The notes under the pieces were generated by a model. The model was not told the DNA's origin and did not search any database. It was given only the letters and a program-made list of their open reading frames with translations. Shown piece by piece: positions 19,901 to 28,018 of a DNA stretch of 64,000 nucleotides. The number at the start of each line of letters is the position of its first letter. Positions within the stretch are counted from its first letter, which is position 1. The stretch comes from an uncultured Trueperaceae bacterium (lineage in GTDB: Bacteria > Deinococcota > Deinococci > Deinococcales > Trueperaceae): positions 336,110 through 400,109 of the forward strand of contig CALMXZ010000012.1 in the NCBI GenBank assembly GCA_937873495.1, given 5' to 3'. The translations under genes were made by a program, and so were the position numbers.

Positions 19901-21145
19901 TCAGCGCCGCTCGGCCGCCTGTAGCCTGCGGAGCACGCGGTAGGCGACGAGCGCACCCGGCAGGAGCGGCACGACGCTCAACCACATGGCCGCGCTCATG
20001 CCGATGGCTTCCTGGACGGCGCCAACCACCAGGTAGAGAAGGCCGGCCGTGCCCCACGTGAGGCCCATCATCATGCCTGAGGCCGTGGCGACGGCGTGCG
20101 GCGCGGCGTCCTGGGCGGCTAGGACCATGATGGGCAGGCCGCCGTTCGCGAGGATGCCTGCGAAGGCGACGGCCACGAAGTAGAGGACCGTGCCCGGTTG
20201 GCTCAGCAGAAGCACCGCGAGGGGTACGGTGGCGAGCAGCATGGTGCCTGTCACGAGGAACTGGCGGCTGAAGCGGTTCTCGATGGCGCCGATGAGGATG
20301 CCGCCGGCGGCTCCCGAGAAGGTGAAGACCGTGATCGTCCAGAACACGATCGGGTCCGTGGCGGCGAGCCCTTTGGTGTTGACGAGCCAGAGCGGGGCGC
20401 CGTTGATCATCGACACCCACGCGATGGAGCGCAGCACGCCCGCCAGGCAGAGCTGGCCGACCGGACCGCGGAAGAGGTCGACGTCGAAGACCTTGGCGCG
20501 CCTGGCACCCGTCTGCTGTGGCACGGGCGGCGTGAGCAGGTAGATGAGCGCGCCGAGCACGATGCCCGGGATCATCAGGACGGGGCTGTAGGCGAGCCAC
20601 CCCCGGATCAGGAAGAAGCCGATGACCAGTGGCCCGAACGACAGGCCTATCGTGCCGCCGGCGCTGAACACCGCGAGGGCGAGGCCGCCTTTCGAGCTGG
20701 CCGCCCGCCTGGCGAGGGTAGTGGCCGCCGGATGGTAGGCGGCGGAGCCCAAGCCGCCCAGCAGCAGGAGCGGTACCAGCCAGAGCGGCGAGGGCATGAT
20801 GGCGATGAGGCTCAGGATCGAGGACGACACGATCACGCCGGTTGCCGCCACGAGCCGGTGACCGAACCGATCGGCCGCGGCGCCGAAGAGGGGTTGGAGC
20901 ACCGAGGAGCTGAACGACAGGCAGGCGACGAACAGGGCGAGCGTGAGCTCGCTGACGCCGAAGCGGATCTGCAAGCTCGGCAGCAGCGCGGCCAGGGTGC
21001 CGGAGAACAGGTCGTTGAAGAAGTGCGCGAAGAAGAGGAGCAGGGCGATGGCGCCGCTGCCGACCGCCAGCCTCGACCGGCGTCGGTGGGCGCGTTGCGT
21101 TGGTGACTCGAGGGGTGCGGGCTCCGACAGCGTCGTTCGCGCCAT
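19901..21145 (-). CDS. MFS transporter, fosmidomycin-resistance-like
   Basis: A protein of 414 residues with about 12 hydrophobic segments. The start AHFFNDLFSGTLAALLPSLQ is typical of the Fsr-like branch of the major facilitator family. The loop between helices 2 and 3, GAAADRFGHRLVA, is the MFS motif A. The ATG at 21145 is chosen over an upstream in-frame ATG because TACGCT lies eight bases before it (21159-21154), a leaderless arrangement. It is an inner-membrane exporter of an unknown small molecule. Confidence 0.85.
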   Translation of the reverse strand: MARTTLSEPAPLESPTQRAHRRRSRLAVGSGAIALLLFFAHFFNDLFSGTLAALLPSLQIRFGVSELTLALFVACLSFSSSVLQPLFGAAADRFGHRLVAATGVIVSSSILSLIAIMPSPLWLVPLLLLGGLGSAAYHPAATTLARRAASSKGGLALAVFSAGGTIGLSFGPLVIGFFLIRGWLAYSPVLMIPGIVLGALIYLLTPPVPQQTGARRAKVFDVDLFRGPVGQLCLAGVLRSIAWVSMINGAPLWLVNTKGLAATDPIVFWTITVFTFSGAAGGILIGAIENRFSRQFLVTGTMLLATVPLAVLLLSQPGTVLYFVAVAFAGILANGGLPIMVLAAQDAAPHAVATASGMMMGLTWGTAGLLYLVVGAVQEAIGMSAAMWLSVVPLLPGALVAYRVLRRLQAAERR

Positions 21146-21233
21146 GGGTGTTGAGCGTACCGCGGTTGGAGTTACTTGAGTGGAAGAAGTTGGCGACCTG
21201 CCTCCATGACCAACGGCTTCGTAGCGCGCGCGC

Positions 21234-22145
21234 TCAGGCGGTGCCGAACATGACCTTACGTCCGTCCGGGTCCGTGACGGTGACCACGACATCGTCAAGC
21301 GCATGGGGTTCTATGCCGTGTTCGCGCAGGTGGGATACGAAGGCGTTCACGTCGGGAACCTGGAAGTACAGGTGGGTGAGGTTCGAGTCGGGGCGTGGCG
21401 GGAAAGCGTAGCCGGCGAAAGCCTCCGCGTCGTGGATGGCCAGTTGGACACCGTCCGAATCGACGCGCCAGTAGACGTAACCTTCGCCCACCTCCTCCAA
21501 CGGAATACGTGCCACCACTCGGTACCACTCCGCGAGGGCCCGCGGCTCGTTGCTGGTCAGGAACAGCCCGCGGAGCCTCGGTTGCGGTTCCGCCTTCTCC
21601 TCGCTGAGCATGGGCCGGAACTCAGCCGCGTACTTGTCGTGGAGTTCCTGCCAGCCGTACGCCAACGCCCGCCGGCCGACCACGCGTTCCAGTTCGGTGC
21701 CTTCCCGATCGATCGCTAGGCGGCCGAAGCATACTTGCCAGCCGGCCGCCAAGACGGCTTCGTGACTCGAAGCCAGGGACTGGCGGAGCTCGAGGAGTGA
21801 GCCCCCGTCGGCCGCTGTGATGGTCCAAGACAGGACGTAAGGGCCCCACCTATGTACCAGGTGGCGTGGTGAGTCAACGACAAGGACCTCCGCGTCGACT
21901 GGTTCGTCGCCTTGATTCTCGCGGCATGTCGCCGGTCCGGTTGACGTAAGCGGTCTGTCAGGGACGATAGGGGACCAGCGTGCGAGCCGTGCGGGGTCGG
22001 TGAGCATCGACCATAGCCGCTCCGGGCCCTGCGGGAACTCGCGGCGCAGGACCAGTGTCCAGCGTGCGTCGTCTCGCTCCACCGAGACGTGGATGGGAGC
22101 GTGGATGGACGAATAGATGGCATCGTGACGCGGAGAGTCGGTCAT
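21234..22145 (-). CDS. SRPBCC (AHSA1-like) domain fused to a VOC/glyoxalase-like domain
   Basis: A protein of 303 residues. Residues about 18-180 are an SRPBCC domain of the AHSA1 type: REFPQGPERLWSMLTDPARLARWSP at the start, and the closing helix AYGWQELHDKY. Residues about 188-300 resemble a glyoxalase/VOC half: LFLTSNEPRALAEWYRVV, LTHLYFQVPDV and VTDPDGRKVMFGT. AHSA1-like proteins are often encoded after an ArsR regulator, as here (stop and start overlap at 22145). The VOC fusion is less usual. Ligand or reaction is unknown. Confidence 0.8.
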   Translation of the reverse strand: MTDSPRHDAIYSSIHAPIHVSVERDDARWTLVLRREFPQGPERLWSMLTDPARLARWSPIVPDRPLTSTGPATCRENQGDEPVDAEVLVVDSPRHLVHRWGPYVLSWTITAADGGSLLELRQSLASSHEAVLAAGWQVCFGRLAIDREGTELERVVGRRALAYGWQELHDKYAAEFRPMLSEEKAEPQPRLRGLFLTSNEPRALAEWYRVVARIPLEEVGEGYVYWRVDSDGVQLAIHDAEAFAGYAFPPRPDSNLTHLYFQVPDVNAFVSHLREHGIEPHALDDVVVTVTDPDGRKVMFGTA

Positions 22146-22450
22146 CAGCGGTCTTCCTCCTGGAGCACGGTCGAGAGCCGGTCGAAACTCGCTCGCCAGC
22201 GCTCCGCGTAAGGCAGCATCCAGGCGAGCACGTCGGGAAACGGACAGTCCGAGAGCCGATAGACGCGACGCTTCCCTGTGACCTCGGCCTCGACGGCGCC
22301 TGCCTCGCGCAAGATCCTCAAGTGCTTGGATACCAGCGGCTGCGGCAGTTCCAACTCGCGTACGAGTCCACCCACATCGCTCTCGCCCCTGCGAAGGAGA
22401 TCTGCTATCGCTCGACGCGTCGGATCGACGAGAACCGAGAAGCCGTCCAT
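22145..22450 (-). CDS. ArsR family transcriptional regulator
   Basis: A protein of 101 residues made of one winged helix: ADLLRRGESDVGGLVRELELPQPLVSKHLRILREAGAVEAEVTGKRRVYRL. It has no metal-binding cysteine motif in the recognition helix, so it belongs to the metal-independent group that pairs with AHSA1-like proteins. The gene overlaps the SRPBCC-VOC gene and has a promoter with a dyad that ends at its start codon. Confidence 0.92.
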   Translation of the reverse strand: MDGFSVLVDPTRRAIADLLRRGESDVGGLVRELELPQPLVSKHLRILREAGAVEAEVTGKRRVYRLSDCPFPDVLAWMLPYAERWRASFDRLSTVLQEEDR

Positions 22451-22456
22451 GGCTCT

Positions 22457-22489
22457 AATATGCCCTTGAGGTTATATGAATGTCAAGGG
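22457..22489 (-). promoter_or_regulatory. Promoter and dyad operator of the arsR-type gene
   Basis: On the minus strand, TTGACA (22486-22481) and CATATT (22462-22457) with an 18-base spacer. The inverted repeat CCCTTGA...TCAAGGG (22489-22463) encloses the -35 box and the spacer. The -10 ends six bases before the ATG, so the mRNA would be leaderless. Confidence 0.7.
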
Positions 22490-22531
22490 ATATCAAAGAG
22501 CGCGTAGGCGTCGACGATGACCTCGAGGCGA

Positions 22532-22607
22532 TGGTGCACCAGGAAGGATTCGAACCCTCGGCCTACCGCTTAGAAGGCGGCTGCTCTATCCCCTGAGCTA
22601 CTGGTGC
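22532..22607 (-). tRNA. tRNA-Arg (anticodon UCU)
   Basis: Acceptor GCACCAG with CTGGTGC, anticodon loop CTTCTAA, T loop GTTCGAATC, CCA encoded. Last of three closely spaced tRNAs. Confidence 0.97.
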
Positions 22608-22644
22608 ACGGACCGTCGTGGCCGCCGGCCGCGGCAGGTGGAAG

Positions 22645-22720
22645 TGGAGCGGGAGACGGGATTCGAACCCGCGACATACAGCTTGGAAGGCTGTCGCTCT
22701 ACCAGCTGAGCTACTCCCGC
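22645..22720 (-). tRNA. tRNA-Gly (anticodon UCC)
   Basis: Acceptor GCGGGAG with CTCCCGC, anticodon loop CTTCCAA, T loop GTTCGAATC, CCA encoded. Confidence 0.97.
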
Positions 22721-22781
22721 CCGGACCCGTGATGCGCCGCCCCGCCGCGACCGCCACCCGCTGGGTGGGCTCGCAAGGCGA

Positions 22782-22858
22782 TGGTCGGGGCGGCCGGATT
22801 CGAACCAGCGACTCCCTGGTCCCAAACCAGGTGCGCTACCAGACTGCGCTACGCCCCG
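22782..22858 (-). tRNA. tRNA-Pro (anticodon UGG)
   Basis: Acceptor CGGGGCG with CGCCCCG, anticodon loop TTTGGGA, T loop GTTCGAATC, CCA encoded. First of the Pro-Gly-Arg tRNA run. Confidence 0.97.
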
Positions 22859-22908
22859 ACGCGGACGGCAGAGCCGTGGGTGAGCCACGGCCGCCTGGCA
22901 GCGGAGGG

Positions 22909-22914
22909 AGTATA
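22909..22914 (-). promoter_or_regulatory. Probable -10 box of the tRNA-Pro-Gly-Arg cluster
   Basis: TATACT on the minus strand, about 50 bases before tRNA-Pro. No clear -35 hexamer. Confidence 0.4.
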
Positions 22915-22952
22915 CCCGGAAGGGCGGCTCGCACGCTACGCGAGACACGAGC

Positions 22953-22990
22953 ACCGCCTCGCGAGGTCGAGCAAGACCTCGCGAGGCGGT
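22953..22990. terminator. Strong hairpin between the orphan secreted-protein gene and the tRNA cluster
   Basis: A 16-bp perfect stem, ACCGCCTCGCGAGGTC with its complement, and a six-base loop GAGCAA. It probably ends the minus-strand gene at 23063-23584. There is no U-run on that strand. Confidence 0.6.
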
Positions 22991-23062
22991 TTGGTGACTT
23001 CTGGGTTCGGGGCGGCCGGGTGCGTTACACGGTGTCCGTGCTCAGCTCACTCAGCGGCCTGC

Positions 23063-23584
23063 TCACGCAGCCGCGATGTGCGCCCTCACGCCGTCGAACA
23101 CGTTCTGGAGGACGATCCGCGCGCCGGATGAGCTGGTGAGGACGGCGTAGTTGCCGTCGAGCTCCACCTCGACCGAACCGCCCGCCTTCTCGAGGCCGGC
23201 CCGGTAGGCGGCGATGGCGTCGCTCAACGTGACTCCATCGTGCATGACGCTTATGCCGTACGTGAGGTTGCCGGTCATCTCGACGGTGACCGGGGAGCCG
23301 GCGTCGGTCAGGACGCCCGAGTACGTGGTCGAACCGAAGATGTTGGTGCCGAGGACGACGGGGATGCCGTCCATAGCCACGGGCAGCCCGGCCGAGGCGC
23401 CGCTGCGGCTGTCGAGCACCACGGTGAGCGTGCCGTTCGTCTGTTCGAGGCTCAAGTACCCGGTCGTCAGGTCCGAATCCGAGTAGTCCACGTGCGAGTC
23501 GTCGACGCGGATGGGCGAGGCGGCCAAGCTGACGCTTACTGCGAGGGCGGCCAGTGCGGCGAGGGTGCGGGCGAGTCCTGTCAT
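23063..23584 (-). CDS. Orphan secreted protein of unknown function
   Basis: A protein of 173 residues with a signal peptide (RTLAALAALAVSVSLAASP, cut near residue 22). The rest is mostly beta-strand-like and Gly/Ser/Thr rich, with no cysteine and no membrane segment after the signal. I recognise no domain. AAGGAT lies just before the ATG. A strong hairpin follows about 70 bases downstream. It stands alone, between the tRNA cluster and the opposite-strand kinase gene. Confidence 0.75.
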   Translation of the reverse strand: MTGLARTLAALAALAVSVSLAASPIRVDDSHVDYSDSDLTTGYLSLEQTNGTLTVVLDSRSGASAGLPVAMDGIPVVLGTNIFGSTTYSGVLTDAGSPVTVEMTGNLTYGISVMHDGVTLSDAIAAYRAGLEKAGGSVEVELDGNYAVLTSSSGARIVLQNVFDGVRAHIAAA

Positions 23585-23826
23585 ATCCTTAAGCTCCTAG
23601 TCTGCCGGTCGGGGCTTGCCTTGCCGGCTTGAGGGGAGCATGGCGCCGGGCAGTGCAGATTGCGTGGAGCACGCCGCCGCTCGACGGGAACCGAGTATGC
23701 CGACCGGTTGCGCGCGCGTACGGGGGATGAAGATGCCCGGGGAATCGACCAGCCGCTGGCCACGCTGCGCGCCGCGCGCACGGGGGAGACGGCGCACGAC
23801 GCTCGGCCGCCCGGGGGAACTGCTGC

Positions 23827-23832
23827 TACACT
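23827..23832 (+). promoter_or_regulatory. Leaderless-type -10 box of the P-loop kinase gene
   Basis: TACACT ends six bases before the GTG at 23839; there is no ribosome site between. Confidence 0.6.
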
Positions 23833-23838
23833 CCGCCA

Positions 23839-24405
23839 GTGCCACTCTTGAACGCCGCCGACCGACTGTCCTTCCGCCCGAACCGCGTGCTGGTCGCCGG
23901 CACCTCGGGCTCCGGCAAGTCCACGTTGGCGGCCAGGTTGGCCGAGCTGTTCGGGACGGAACACGTCGAGATAGACGGGCTCTTTCACGGGCCCGGCTGG
24001 GTGCCGCGCGGGGAGTTCATGCAGGACGTCGAGCGCTTCAGCTCGCGGCCGGCCTGGGTCACGGAGTGGCAGTACCACACGGTGCGGCCGCTGTTGGCGG
24101 AGCGGGCCGACCTGCTCGTGTGGCTCGACTACCGGCGGCACGTCGTCATGCGGCGCGTCGTGGCGCGCACGCTCCGGCGCCGCGTGCGCAACGAGGAGCT
24201 GTGGAACGGCAACCGCGAACAGAGCTTGTGGCGTGTCTTCGTCGACCGCGATCACATCGTCCGGTGGGCGTGGCGGACCCACGCGGCGACGCCACGGCGC
24301 GTGGCCGAGCTGGTGGAGCAGCGGCCTGAGCTGGTCGTGGTGCGGCTGCGGTCGCCCAAGGAGTGCGAGGCCTGGGTGACCGGCCTGGCCCGGCAGCCGG
24401 ACTAG
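23839..24405 (+). CDS. P-loop kinase, adenylate-kinase/topology-modulation-like
   Basis: A protein of 188 residues with Walker A GTSGSGKST near residues 21-29, then LFGTEHVEIDGLFHGPGW, in which Asp is the usual substrate-side acidic residue of this group. WLDYRRHVVMRRVVARTLRRRVRNEELWNGN resembles the lid of FlaR/topology-modulation-like nucleotide kinases. The phosphate acceptor is unknown. The GTG start fits a leaderless mRNA (TACACT six bases upstream). Its 3' end faces the NUDIX gene. Confidence 0.8.
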   Translation: MPLLNAADRLSFRPNRVLVAGTSGSGKSTLAARLAELFGTEHVEIDGLFHGPGWVPRGEFMQDVERFSSRPAWVTEWQYHTVRPLLAERADLLVWLDYRRHVVMRRVVARTLRRRVRNEELWNGNREQSLWRVFVDRDHIVRWAWRTHAATPRRVAELVEQRPELVVVRLRSPKECEAWVTGLARQPD

Positions 24406-24437
24406 ACGACCGGTCTCTCCGGCTGTGTTGGAGTGGC

Positions 24438-24899
24438 TCAGCCCTCGCCGAGCTCCGCCACGGCCAGTCGCACCCAAGCGTCCATCTCAGGCGTGAGCCC
24501 CAGACCGAGGGCGGCAGGCAGGTCGTACCAGCCCATGGTCGCCTCCTCGCCGGCCAGGGCGCCGTCGTACGGCGCGGCGGGCCGCCCGAGGTACACGAGG
24601 TCGATGTGTTCGTGGCCCGTGGTTATGAACTCGAGTTGGACGCCGCGCGGCCGCACGAGCTGGCGGGGGCCCGAGGCGTCGATCGGCGGCGGACCGACCA
24701 GCTCCACCGCGATGCCCGCCTCCTCCATGACCTCGCGCGTTGCCGCGTCGTCCGGCAGCTCCCCTGGCTCGACATGCCCTCCGGGCGGCAGCCAGATGCC
24801 CAGCTTCCGGTGCCGGTGCAGCAGCACCAGTGAGCGCCACACGACGAAGACGCTCACCGCGAAGTCGCGCGTCGGGCCGCTCGCCGCGCTGTCCGTCAT
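24438..24899 (-). CDS. NUDIX hydrolase
   Basis: A protein of 153 residues. The Nudix box appears as GGHVEPGELPDDAATREVMEEAGI, the full G-x5-E-x7-REVxEE pattern, near residues 40-63. It hydrolyses a nucleoside diphosphate linked to another group; the substrate cannot be told. The ATG at 24899 overlaps the stop of the phosphotransferase gene (ATGA), so it is the last gene of the miaB operon. Confidence 0.9.
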   Translation of the reverse strand: MTDSAASGPTRDFAVSVFVVWRSLVLLHRHRKLGIWLPPGGHVEPGELPDDAATREVMEEAGIAVELVGPPPIDASGPRQLVRPRGVQLEFITTGHEHIDLVYLGRPAAPYDGALAGEEATMGWYDLPAALGLGLTPEMDAWVRLAVAELGEG

Positions 24900-26374
24900 G
24901 CGCCCCCGCTGTCGCTCTCGCGCAGCGCGAGCATGCGCCTCACGACCCTGAGCACGATCTGGCCCGCGTCGACGAACGCCCGCTGCCGCGGCGGCGCGCC
25001 TGCCGCGATCTGGGCGTAACTGACGGCGTGGTAGACGGACGCGAGCGCGAGCCCCTCGTCGAGCGTCGACTCGATGCCCGCCAGCAACGCGGGATGGCGC
25101 TCGGAGAAGACGGTTCGGATGGACGCAAGGTAGGCGTCGCGCAACGCGCGCAGTTCCGCTTCGCCCGGCTCCTCGTCTATCCCCGCGAGCGTCGGGAGGT
25201 CGACGCCCGGCCAAGAGAAGGTGGCGTCCGTCCAGTCGAAGATCACGGGTAGCGCACCGCCCTCCAGCGTGAAAGTGGCGTTGCCGAAGTGGAGGTCGCC
25301 GTGAGTGAGGAGCGCAGGCGCGGCCTTCGCGAGCCTGGCAAGGCGTTCCTCGAGCCAGCGCCCCAACGCGGGCAGCTCCGCTCGCTCGCTGTCGGTGAGG
25401 TCGGCGAGCTGGTGGGACGCCCACAAAACGCCCAAGTCGGCCGCCACCTCGAGGGGTCCGCGCGGCACGACGCCGGCCTCGACCAACTCGGCGTGCTTGC
25501 CAACGGCGGCGGCCTGGAGCTCGGCGAGGGCGAGCAGGACCTCGCCCGGCGCGGCCGGGCGTTCGACATCCTCCGTGAAGCGGCGCGTCACCATCCAGGC
25601 GGCGGACCCGCCCCAGACTCGGCCGTTACGGTGCGGAGCGTAGGTGCCGTGCGCGATCACCTGTGGCACGAGCAGCGGTCCGAGCGCCCCGATCGCCGCC
25701 GTGGCCGTCGGCTCGTGCGGCCAACGTGGATTGGTGACCTTGACGACGGCGTCCTGCCCGAGCCAGACGCTCGAGAGCACCCACGCCTGGAACTGGCGCA
25801 GCTGAGGTGTGCCGGGCGTGCCGGGGAGGAGGGGCTCCAAGCCCCCGGCCGCGCCGGCGGCACCGCCGTCCGCGAACGCCGCACGCATGGCGGCCGACAG
25901 GGCGGCCGTCGAGCCGGGTACGCAGTGTGGCGGTGGCGGCGGTTCGGTGGCGCCTCGAGACCCCGTCTCGCTGCTCAGCCAGGCCAGGTATCCGCCCAGC
26001 GCCTCAGCCAGGTCTGCCGGTAGCCCGAGCGCGAGCGCGTCGTCGCTCGCCGACAGCCACTCCCGTCGTGCCAACCCGTCCTGAGCGGGGGTGGGGAAGA
26101 CCTCGCAGGCCGTGAGGAACTCGACTACCACGCCGTCGGCACGCTCGTCGGGCGCGCGCCGCTGGTAGCCGAGCTGCCCGAGCGACACGAGCGGCAGCTC
26201 GGGTCCGAGCAGGTCAGCGAACTCGAGCGCGCTGCGCGAGTCGCCGAGCGGTCGGTCCACGAAAGGTAGGCGGGGCGCGTCGTCACCGCCCACCGCCAGG
26301 AGCACCGTGGGTTCGGCGGGGGGTACGACCGCCAGATGCGTCCGCATGAGGTGTTGCGGCGCAGCTTCCGTCAC
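24896..26374 (-). CDS. APH/choline-kinase-like phosphotransferase with extra N-terminal domain
   Basis: A protein of 492 residues. The kinase-like half (about 190-480) has Lys212 in DAVVKVTNPRW, the Brenner-type catalytic loop THGDLHFGN (357-365) and the metal motif DWTDATFSWPG (380-390), so it should be active. The first 140 residues form a separate region that I do not recognise; WLSASD and the strand pattern vaguely recall a NUDIX fold, a weak inference. The GTG start lies four bases after the miaB stop and its end overlaps the NUDIX gene, so all are one operon. Substrate unknown; resistance is possible but not shown. Confidence 0.8.
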   Translation of the reverse strand: MTEAAPQHLMRTHLAVVPPAEPTVLLAVGGDDAPRLPFVDRPLGDSRSALEFADLLGPELPLVSLGQLGYQRRAPDERADGVVVEFLTACEVFPTPAQDGLARREWLSASDDALALGLPADLAEALGGYLAWLSSETGSRGATEPPPPPHCVPGSTAALSAAMRAAFADGGAAGAAGGLEPLLPGTPGTPQLRQFQAWVLSSVWLGQDAVVKVTNPRWPHEPTATAAIGALGPLLVPQVIAHGTYAPHRNGRVWGGSAAWMVTRRFTEDVERPAAPGEVLLALAELQAAAVGKHAELVEAGVVPRGPLEVAADLGVLWASHQLADLTDSERAELPALGRWLEERLARLAKAAPALLTHGDLHFGNATFTLEGGALPVIFDWTDATFSWPGVDLPTLAGIDEEPGEAELRALRDAYLASIRTVFSERHPALLAGIESTLDEGLALASVYHAVSYAQIAAGAPPRQRAFVDAGQIVLRVVRRMLALRESDSGGA

Positions 26375-26378
26375 GTGC

Positions 26379-27728
26379 TCACGACGCCATCACGAGCTCG
26401 ATGCCGCGTTGGGCGGCGCCGAGCACCTCACCGTGGAGGGCGTGCGGTGTCGCCGCCGTGATCGTCACCTGCCTCACGCCCATGCTCGTGACGCTCTCGG
26501 CGGGCACGAGCACCGTGTGGTTCTGGTCGGAGTGACCGACCGCGTAGCGCGAGTCGCGGCCGAGGTCCTTCACCAACACGCGCAGCGTCTTGCCGATCAG
26601 CGCCTCGTTGGCCGTCAGGCTCCGCGCCTTCTGGGCCTCGATGAGCCGCTGCAGGCGCTCGACCTTAACCTCGCGGGGCATGTCCGTGAAGTGCTTGTAG
26701 CTCGGCGTGCCGGGGCGCGCGGAGTACATGAACATGTACGCCTGCTCGAACGCTGCCTCCTCGGCCGCCGCGAGCGTCGCCTGGAAGTCGTCCTCCGTCT
26801 CACTGGGGAAGCCGACGATGACGTCCGTCGAGATGACGACCTCCGCGACCTTCTCCCTGATCTCCCTCACGATGGCCAGGTAGCGCTCGATGCGGTACTC
26901 GCGTGCCATGCGCCGCAGCACCCGGTCCGAGCCGGACTGCATGGGGAGGTGGATGTAGTTGCAGACGTTCGGATGCGAGGCGATGACGTCGATGAGCTCG
27001 CTCGTGAAGTTCATCGGGTGGCTGGTGGTGAACTTGACGCGCTCGAAGCCGAGGTCGGCGACGGTGCGCAGGAGCTCGGGGAAGCTCGGCATGCCGGGCT
27101 GGCCCATGCCGTAGGAGTTGACGTTCTGGCCGAGCAGCGTGACCTCTACCAGGCCGGCAGCGCGCATCGCGGTCGCTTCCAGCATGATGCTCTCCGGCGC
27201 GCGCGAGACCTCGGGCCCGCGCGTGTCGGGGACGATGCAGTAGGTGCAGTGGTGGTTGCACCCCCGCATGATCGTGAGGAAGCCTGACAGACCGCAGGGC
27301 GGGGGCGGCCGGTAGTCGTGCAGCTCCGACTCGAAGCCGAGCCGCTCGATCATGCCGCCGCGCTCGCCGGAGCGCAGGCTGCCGTACTCCTCCAGGGCCT
27401 CGAGCAGGTCCGTGATGGCGCCGGGCCCGACGAGGAGGTCGACGCCGAACTTCTGCGCCACCTCGCGCCCCTCGTCCAACTGCGCGAGGCAGCCCATCAA
27501 CCCTACGGTGACGTCGCGCCCTTCGGAGCGCTGCTTGCGCAGGTCGCCGAGCACGCTTATCACCTTCTCGACCGGCTTGCCGCGCACCGCGCACGTGTTC
27601 AGGAGGAGCAGGTCGGCGTCAGCCGGATGCGCTGCGAGCTCGTGCCCGCCTGCCACCAGCTCCGACTGGATGGTGTGGGTGTCGTACTCGTTCATCTGGC
27701 ACCCGAAGGTGATGACGTGTGCTCGCAA
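26379..27728 (-). CDS. miaB: tRNA-2-methylthio-N6-dimethylallyladenosine synthase
   Basis: A protein of 449 residues when started at the TTG at 27728, four codons inside the longest frame; GGAG six bases upstream decides the start. MRAHVITFGCQMNEYDT opens the MTTase domain with its first cluster cysteine; NTCAVRG and MGCLAQ supply the others. The radical SAM cluster is RGCNHHCTYCIVP (Cys-x3-Cys-x2-Cys), and a TRAM domain ends the protein. It adds a methylthio group to i6A37 in tRNAs reading UNN codons. It is preceded by a small membrane-protein gene. Confidence 0.96.
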   Translation of the reverse strand: MRAHVITFGCQMNEYDTHTIQSELVAGGHELAAHPADADLLLLNTCAVRGKPVEKVISVLGDLRKQRSEGRDVTVGLMGCLAQLDEGREVAQKFGVDLLVGPGAITDLLEALEEYGSLRSGERGGMIERLGFESELHDYRPPPPCGLSGFLTIMRGCNHHCTYCIVPDTRGPEVSRAPESIMLEATAMRAAGLVEVTLLGQNVNSYGMGQPGMPSFPELLRTVADLGFERVKFTTSHPMNFTSELIDVIASHPNVCNYIHLPMQSGSDRVLRRMAREYRIERYLAIVREIREKVAEVVISTDVIVGFPSETEDDFQATLAAAEEAAFEQAYMFMYSARPGTPSYKHFTDMPREVKVERLQRLIEAQKARSLTANEALIGKTLRVLVKDLGRDSRYAVGHSDQNHTVLVPAESVTSMGVRQVTITAATPHALHGEVLGAAQRGIELVMAS

Positions 27729-27759
27729 CTGCCGCTCCAATCGTCTCGTAACTAACGCC

Positions 27760-27936
27760 TCAGCGGAATACCAGCGCGCCTACGAGCACCAGCAGGACAC
27801 TACCCAGCGCGAGCAGCGACCCGATGGCGAAGCCGCGCGGGAACCTCTCGCGCACCTTCGGCGCTGCGCTCGAGAAGAGCAGCAGCACGCCGACCAGGAA
27901 CACATAACTGGCGACCTGCACCGTCAACGTCAGCAC
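27760..27936 (-). CDS. Small two-helix membrane protein upstream of miaB
   Basis: A frame of 58 residues with a GTG start and GGAGG five bases before it. The product has two hydrophobic segments, VASYVFLVGVLLLFSSA (residues 8-24) and FAIGSLLALGSVLLVLVGAL (36-55), joined by the basic loop PKVRERFPRG, which would face the cytoplasm. Its stop lies 31 bases before the miaB start, so it is probably the first gene of that operon. Its DUF-type family is not known to me. The strong ribosome site, clean helix pattern and spacing make it a real gene. Confidence 0.7.
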   Translation of the reverse strand: MLTLTVQVASYVFLVGVLLLFSSAAPKVRERFPRGFAIGSLLALGSVLLVLVGALVFR

Positions 27937-28018
27937 CAGCGCCTCCGATGGAGAGGATAACGGAAGCGGGCCGCGCGGGCGCGACCCGCGGCACTATCCC
28001 ATGGCGTTAGCATCAGGC

